64,000 nucleotides of DNA from CANLBN01 sp050633525 (lineage in GTDB: Bacteria; Pseudomonadota; Gammaproteobacteria; Pseudomonadales; Cellvibrionaceae), in assembly GCA_050633525.1 (NCBI GenBank), contig JBOEGR010000028.1:1-64000 (forward strand). The letters are read 5' to 3'. A model generated the notes under the pieces. It was not told the origin of the DNA, made no database searches, and saw nothing but the letters and a program-made list of their open reading frames with translations. Positions 60,355-64,000 of this stretch are shown piece after piece. The position numbers were made by a program, and so were the translations under genes. Each line of letters begins with the position of its first letter. Positions within the stretch are counted from its first letter, which is position 1.

Positions 60355-60924
60355 GTGGCTGAACAAACAGAGTATTTTGATTATTTGCAAAAAAGGAGTA
60401 AGTTGGGACTGCTTTATCGTCAATATTGGCTATATCCAAAACTATCGCGTTGCTTAAAGGGGAAGGCATTAGATATTGGATGTGGCATTGGTGATTTACT
60501 CTCTTTCCGAAAAAATACATATGGTGTCGATATTAATGAAGAGACAGTCGCTTGGTGTCGCCAATTAGGTCATTCTGTGGAGGTGATGCAAGAAGATGTA
60601 TTACCCTACGAAGATGGTAGTTTTGATTCGGTGATCATGGATAATGTGTTGGAGCATATTGAAGACCCTAAAAATATTTTATCTGAAGTAGATAGAGTTT
60701 TAGTAAAGGGCGGTATTTTCATCGTTGGTGTTCCTGGTACACTAGGGTATTCTAGGGATTCAGATCATAAAGTTTTTTATTCTCGAGAAAAGTTAGTCGA
60801 TACAATGAAGAATGCAGGGTTTTCTGTTAATAATATTTTTTCTATGCCTCTAGAGCTAGATTTTCTAGATACTCGTATGAGTCAATACTGTATATATGGC
60901 GTTTTTGGTTTGAGAGAAGCATAA
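60355..60924 (+). CDS. Class I SAM-dependent methyltransferase
   Basis: This 189-residue protein starts with GTG at 60355, after GAGGTAAA. SAM motif I is 'KALDIGCGIGDLLSFRKNTY', and the post-I and catalytic-side motifs are 'GVDINEETVAWCRQLGHSVE', 'DSVIMDNVLEHIEDPKNILS' and 'LVKGGIFIVGVPG'. It is shorter than most methyltransferases of this type, so it may lack a lid domain. O- or N-methylation of a glycan residue is likely, with unknown target. Confidence 0.78.
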   Translation: MAEQTEYFDYLQKRSKLGLLYRQYWLYPKLSRCLKGKALDIGCGIGDLLSFRKNTYGVDINEETVAWCRQLGHSVEVMQEDVLPYEDGSFDSVIMDNVLEHIEDPKNILSEVDRVLVKGGIFIVGVPGTLGYSRDSDHKVFYSREKLVDTMKNAGFSVNNIFSMPLELDFLDTRMSQYCIYGVFGLREA

Positions 60925-60975
60925 TAATATTTTTATCTATAAATGATAGGTTGTATTTATGTTTAGGAGATTGGG

Positions 60976-61725
60976 TTGGGTTCGATAACAATTTCAATTG
61001 TAAGCCATGGGCATGGAGAAATGGTACGGCAACTTTTAGATCAGTTGGCCAAACATGCTACCTCTATTGATAAACTGATCATTACTTATAATGTTGAAGA
61101 GACAGAATGGGTTATACCTGAGAAATATCCATTTAAAGTGATTTTGATTCGAAATCCTGAGCCTTTAGGGTTTGGCTCTAATCACAATCAGGCGTTTCAC
61201 TATTGTGAAACAGACTATTTTTGCGTAATGAATCCAGATATCTATATTCAAAACGACCCATTTGAGCAATTGTTATCTTGTTTTTTGGTTCAGTCAGTAT
61301 CGGTTGTTGCTCCATCAATCATTGATGCTGACGGTAGAAAAGAAGATAGTGCCCGTTATTTTCCTACGCCTATCTGTCTTATAAAGAAGCTACTTTTAAA
61401 ATATGATGGTGTTTTTCCTTTTGCCGAGAAGGATCGAGTGGTTTTCCCTGATTGGGTGGGTGGTATGTTTTTGTTGTTTTCTGCTGAAAAGTATAAGTTT
61501 TTGTCAGGTTTCGACGAGAAATACTTCCTTTATTACGAAGATGTTGATATCTGTGCGCGTATCTGGAAAGCGGGATATAGTGTCGTATTAAACACCGAGG
61601 TTAATGTCGTTCATAATGCTAGGAGAGAGAGCCATATTAAATTAAAGTTTTTAAGATGGCATTTGGTAAGCGCTTTTCGTTTTTTTTTAAATCATTACGG
61701 TAGATTTCCTGAAAAAATAATATAA
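60976..61725 (+). CDS. Glycosyltransferase family 2 enzyme (rhamnosyltransferase-like)
   Basis: This 249-residue GT-A glycosyltransferase uses a TTG start at 60976 with AGGAGA six bases upstream. The nucleotide-binding N-terminus is 'ITISIVSHGHGEMVRQLLDQ', and the metal-binding and acceptor motifs are 'YFCVMNPDIYIQNDPFEQLL' and 'WVGGMFLLFSAEKYKFLSGF' followed by 'DEKYFLYYEDVDICARIWKA' (the E-D-x-D motif). This pattern matches WbbL-type rhamnosyl and related transferases. Confidence 0.88.
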   Translation: MGSITISIVSHGHGEMVRQLLDQLAKHATSIDKLIITYNVEETEWVIPEKYPFKVILIRNPEPLGFGSNHNQAFHYCETDYFCVMNPDIYIQNDPFEQLLSCFLVQSVSVVAPSIIDADGRKEDSARYFPTPICLIKKLLLKYDGVFPFAEKDRVVFPDWVGGMFLLFSAEKYKFLSGFDEKYFLYYEDVDICARIWKAGYSVVLNTEVNVVHNARRESHIKLKFLRWHLVSAFRFFLNHYGRFPEKII

Positions 61726-61771
61726 TTTTTATGGGATTTTTTATTAAAAATCAAATATATTTTTTAAAACT

Positions 61772-62698
61772 ATGTTAAATGTGTTGTTGACTGGAGCTAC
61801 TGGGTTTGTCGGTGGCCATACTTTAGAATGTTTGCAAAAAAGAAAATATAACGTGACAGTATTAGGTCGGAAAGAGTGTGATGATTCTTCTTTGGGGTCT
61901 CCTGCCGAATATTTTAAAGGTATTGATGTTGTGATTCATTGTGCAGCCTGTACTAATATTATAAAAAAAGACCTAACTAGTGATGATGTTTTAAATGAAT
62001 TTAGGAGGGTGAATACTTACTGGACTTTGGATTTAGCTAAAAAATCAGCTGCTGCTGGTGTTAAACGCTTTATCTTTATAAGTACAATAAAAGTAAATGG
62101 AGAAAGCACAAAAAATAAAAAGGCTTTTACCTTGGATGATAACCCTGTTCCAGTTGATTCTTATGGGAGATCTAAATATGAGGCTGAGCAAGGTCTTTTC
62201 GTTATCTCTCAAAAAACTGGTATGGAAGTTGTTATAGTGCGGCCTCCTTTGGTTTACGGGTCTCGTGTTAAAGGAAATTTTTCTTCCATAATAAATGCGG
62301 TTCGAAAAAGTATTCCTTTGCCTTTAGGTAGTATAACAGAGAATAGACGTTCCTTTCTGGCTTTAGATAATCTTGTTGATTTTATTTCTCTTTGTGTCGA
62401 TTACAAAAAATCACCTAAAGCGGCTAATCAAGTTTTTTTTCTCAGTGATGGCGAAGATATATCTACAGCAGAATTGTTTAAACGTATTGCTACTGCATAT
62501 AATAAGAAAAGTTTTTTATTTCCATTTCCTGTTTTATTTTTAAGTTTAAGTGCTAGGGTTCTGGGCGGAGAATCAATGGTTAACCGCTTAATAGGGTCGT
62601 TGCAAGTAGAAAACTCTAAGGCTCGCAAGCTATTAGGCTGGAAGCCAATCATCACTATGGACGAGCAGTTACGAAAAATGGCTGAAGTTGGTAGCTAG
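61772..62698 (+). CDS. NAD-dependent epimerase/4-ketosugar reductase (WbpV-like)
   Basis: This 308-residue extended SDR has 'VLLTGATGFVGGHTLECLQK', 'FIFISTIKVNGESTKNK' and Y-x3-K in 'DSYGRSKYEAEQ'. The C-terminus ends 'SKARKLLGWKPIITMDEQLR'. WbpV/WbjF/WreQ-type proteins reduce the 4-keto product of WbpM to UDP-QuiNAc or UDP-FucNAc. Its position beside the initiating transferase and the WbpM-like gene supports that role over a GalE role. It is convergent with the transferase, with a 1-bp gap between stops. Confidence 0.8.
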   Translation: MLNVLLTGATGFVGGHTLECLQKRKYNVTVLGRKECDDSSLGSPAEYFKGIDVVIHCAACTNIIKKDLTSDDVLNEFRRVNTYWTLDLAKKSAAAGVKRFIFISTIKVNGESTKNKKAFTLDDNPVPVDSYGRSKYEAEQGLFVISQKTGMEVVIVRPPLVYGSRVKGNFSSIINAVRKSIPLPLGSITENRRSFLALDNLVDFISLCVDYKKSPKAANQVFFLSDGEDISTAELFKRIATAYNKKSFLFPFPVLFLSLSARVLGGESMVNRLIGSLQVENSKARKLLGWKPIITMDEQLRKMAEVGS

Positions 62699-62699
62699 T

Positions 62700-63275
62700 C
62701 TAAATACTTGATTGTTGTTTAACTCGATCGCCGTAACCTTTTCCTGTGATAGTATGGAAAAGAAGTATGCCATATAAGCAAAGGTTTAAATTTCTATTCA
62801 TCGCTTGGTCATAGATAGATAATTTAATAGGGGTAGACATATCTACTTCTTTTATTTGCCCAAGGCCAGTTATGCCAGGTTTATAGTTAAAAACGTTTCT
62901 TTTACTTCTTTCTTCTGTCAATTTTTTTTGTGTAGGCAGGCCGGGCCTTGGCCCCACCAAGCTCATGTCTCCTAATATTACATTGATAAGCTGTGGAATC
63001 TCATCTAGTTTACTTCTTCGTAGAATTTTTCCTAATGTTGTTATGTCATTTATATTCGCTAGGTGCGTCCCGACTTGGGCCGCATTGGGCTGCATTGAGC
63101 GAAATTTGATTAGTTTGAATATCTTTTTGTTCATCCCCAAGCGTTCTTGGAAAAAAAGAGGTGACCCAGTATCGAATAGCCCGGCGATATAGATAATGAC
63201 AAAAAGAGGGCTAAGTGCTGCTAATCCAATGACTGATAACCCTAGGTCAAAGAGTCTAATAATAAATTTTTGCAT
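62700..63275 (-). CDS. Initiating sugar-phosphate (PglC-like) transferase
   Basis: This 191-residue monotopic phosphoglycosyl transferase lies on the reverse strand, alone among the locus genes. It has one re-entrant/membrane helix (about 8-32), 'PLFFQERLGMNKKIFKLIKF', the essential D-E in 'LRRSKLDEIPQLINVILGDM' and 'SLVGPRPGLPTQKK'. These enzymes move a HexNAc-1-phosphate from UDP-sugar to undecaprenyl phosphate, starting the repeat unit. The neighbours predict a QuiNAc/FucNAc-type donor. Its own promoter must lie between 63276 and 63378. Confidence 0.88.
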   Translation of the reverse strand: MQKFIIRLFDLGLSVIGLAALSPLFVIIYIAGLFDTGSPLFFQERLGMNKKIFKLIKFRSMQPNAAQVGTHLANINDITTLGKILRRSKLDEIPQLINVILGDMSLVGPRPGLPTQKKLTEERSKRNVFNYKPGITGLGQIKEVDMSTPIKLSIYDQAMNRNLNLCLYGILLFHTITGKGYGDRVKQQSSI

Positions 63276-63378
63276 AAATTTAGGTAAAATGTTGAGTTAG
63301 GCGATTTAAACTGTGATTTTATCGTGATTTTTTGAAAATACACAGGCTATAATAAGTTTTTTGCCATACAGCTAGCCA

Positions 63379-64000
63379 ATGATGGAAAAGTTACTATCAC
63401 AACACATTTCATACAAGGCCGCCACACTAAACCGTAGCTATAAGCGATTGATTATGGTGTGCGCTGATTTACTAGCGCTTCCTCTTGCTTTATTGTCAGG
63501 CTATGCTTTGCGCCTAGCCGAATTTTGGCCTGATCGTTATTTGGTCGCTGGTTGGTGGTTATTTATCTTAGTTCCAGTTGTTGGCGTTTATATTTTTATG
63601 CGTTTAGGGCTTTATCGAGCCGTTGTTCGTTTTATGGGCGCGCAAGCTATTTGGGCTGTAGTAAAGGGGGTTTCACTCTTAGCGCTTTTTCTATGGGCCG
63701 CGGCTTTTGTATTTAAGGTCGATCCTTTCCCCCGTTCGGTCCCTATCAACTTTGCTTTAGCTGCTCTAGTTTATGTTGGTGGCAGTAGACTATTAATTCG
63801 CCACTATTATCACTGGCTTCTTAAGCATTATGTAAATAAAGAAGCTGTACTGATTTATGGTGCTGGTGGTGCAGGTATTCAGTTGGCGACTGCTTTGTCA
63901 GATGGGCGTGAATATCACCCTGTAGGCTTTGTCGATGATGATCAGTCATTGTGGGGTTCTACGATTAAAAACTTACCGGTATATGCCCCTCATGCTTTCG
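63379..64000 (+). CDS. WbpM/PglF-type UDP-HexNAc 4,6-dehydratase, N-terminus only
   Basis: The ATG at 63379 opens a frame that runs off the window, with 207 codons visible. The visible part has four hydrophobic segments (roughly residues 24-45, 52-75, 88-108 and 118-135), and then the start of a Rossmann domain, 'AVLIYGAGGAGIQLATALSD', with 'HPVGFVDDDQSLWGSTIKNL'. This is the membrane domain plus first nucleotide-binding domain of WbpM/PglF/CapD-like dehydratases. In P. aeruginosa wbpM marks the end of the O-antigen locus. A second ATG at 63382 is equally possible. Confidence 0.85.
   Translation, partial: MMEKLLSQHISYKAATLNRSYKRLIMVCADLLALPLALLSGYALRLAEFWPDRYLVAGWWLFILVPVVGVYIFMRLGLYRAVVRFMGAQAIWAVVKGVSLLALFLWAAAFVFKVDPFPRSVPINFALAALVYVGGSRLLIRHYYHWLLKHYVNKEAVLIYGAGGAGIQLATALSDGREYHPVGFVDDDQSLWGSTIKNLPVYAPHAF

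Noticed and set aside
60014..60520. Minus-strand 168-codon open frame
   Set aside because: It is antisense to the end of the GT4 gene and the start of the methyltransferase gene, both well supported on the plus strand.
43223..63275. Legionaminic or pseudaminic acid pathway
   Set aside because: No dedicated 4,6-dehydratase/aminotransferase/N-acetyltransferase trio lies with neuB, and the only dehydratase is the WbpM-type gene at the far end.
40386..64000. Wzz chain-length regulator in or next to the locus
   Set aside because: No protein with two flanking membrane helices and a long periplasmic coiled coil was found; lapA and lapB are not Wzz.

Overview
The window comes from a gammaproteobacterium with a fairly low GC content. 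The block yciK–mupP–ubiG–mtaD followed by gyrA, and the order pheA–tyrA–aroA … cmk–rpsA–ihfB–lapA–lapB leading into a surface-polysaccharide locus, both resemble Pseudomonas gene order. Several neighbours are missing (serC, hisC, mtnA) and others are inserted (cysDN, comEA, pyrF). This suggests a relative of the Pseudomonadales/Cellvibrionales rather than Pseudomonas itself. A marine lifestyle is plausible but not shown. I see no insertion sequence, phage, integrase or CRISPR array.

Layout. 1-6.0 kb: the 5' end of a threonine dehydratase-like gene, a divergent AraC regulator, a two-component pair, and a divergent operon for a multi-pass membrane protein plus a von Willebrand factor A lipoprotein. 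6.0-10.3 kb: a YafY/WYL regulator facing a VOC-fold protein across a dyad, a GNAT acetyltransferase, a HAD dehalogenase-type hydrolase, and a secreted acidic protein with five 14-residue repeats. 10.5-16.7 kb: aconitase B, a LysR regulator, several small unknown proteins and an orphan DUF2384/Xre-like regulator with palindromes upstream. 16.9-19.0 kb: FMN-dependent L-lactate dehydrogenase and a divergent LldR-type GntR regulator, with twin ATTGGT-type operators between them. 19.0-21.8 kb: miaE, sco, a PCu(A)C copper chaperone and a thioredoxin-like protein. 21.8-25.4 kb: the minus-strand operon mtaD-ubiG-mupP-yciK. 25.6-42.1 kb: DUF1127, gyrA, pheA, tyrA, aroA, cysD, cysN, comEA, pyrF, cmk, rpsA, ihfB, lapA and lapB.

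42.1-42.9 kb: between lapB and a tRNA-Asn gene lies what looks like an unannotated CsrB/RsmZ-type regulatory RNA. It has a GacA-like upstream palindrome, many GGA motifs (several in hairpin loops, three of them CAGGATG) and a strong intrinsic terminator. The tRNA-Asn gene has its own consensus-like promoter.

43.2-64.0 kb: a visibly AT-richer Wzx/Wzy-type polysaccharide locus that runs off the window. It encodes UDP-GalNAcA synthesis (TviB/WbpO and TviC/WbpP types) and a nonulosonic (sialic-like) acid set (NeuB, NeuC and NeuA types). A methyltransferase, a 2-hydroxyacid dehydrogenase and a DapA/NanA-fold aldolase are interleaved with that set. The rest comprises a capsule-type glycosyltransferase beside neuA, a flippase, an EpsG/Wzy-like polymerase, two GT4 enzymes, one GT2 enzyme, an acetyltransferase, two further SAM-fold proteins, a propeller-like unknown, a 4-ketosugar reductase/epimerase, a reverse-strand initiating sugar-phosphate transferase, and the start of a WbpM/PglF-type 4,6-dehydratase. 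Together these predict an acidic O-antigen or capsule containing a nonulosonic acid, a GalNAcA-type uronic acid and a QuiNAc/FucNAc-type initiating sugar.
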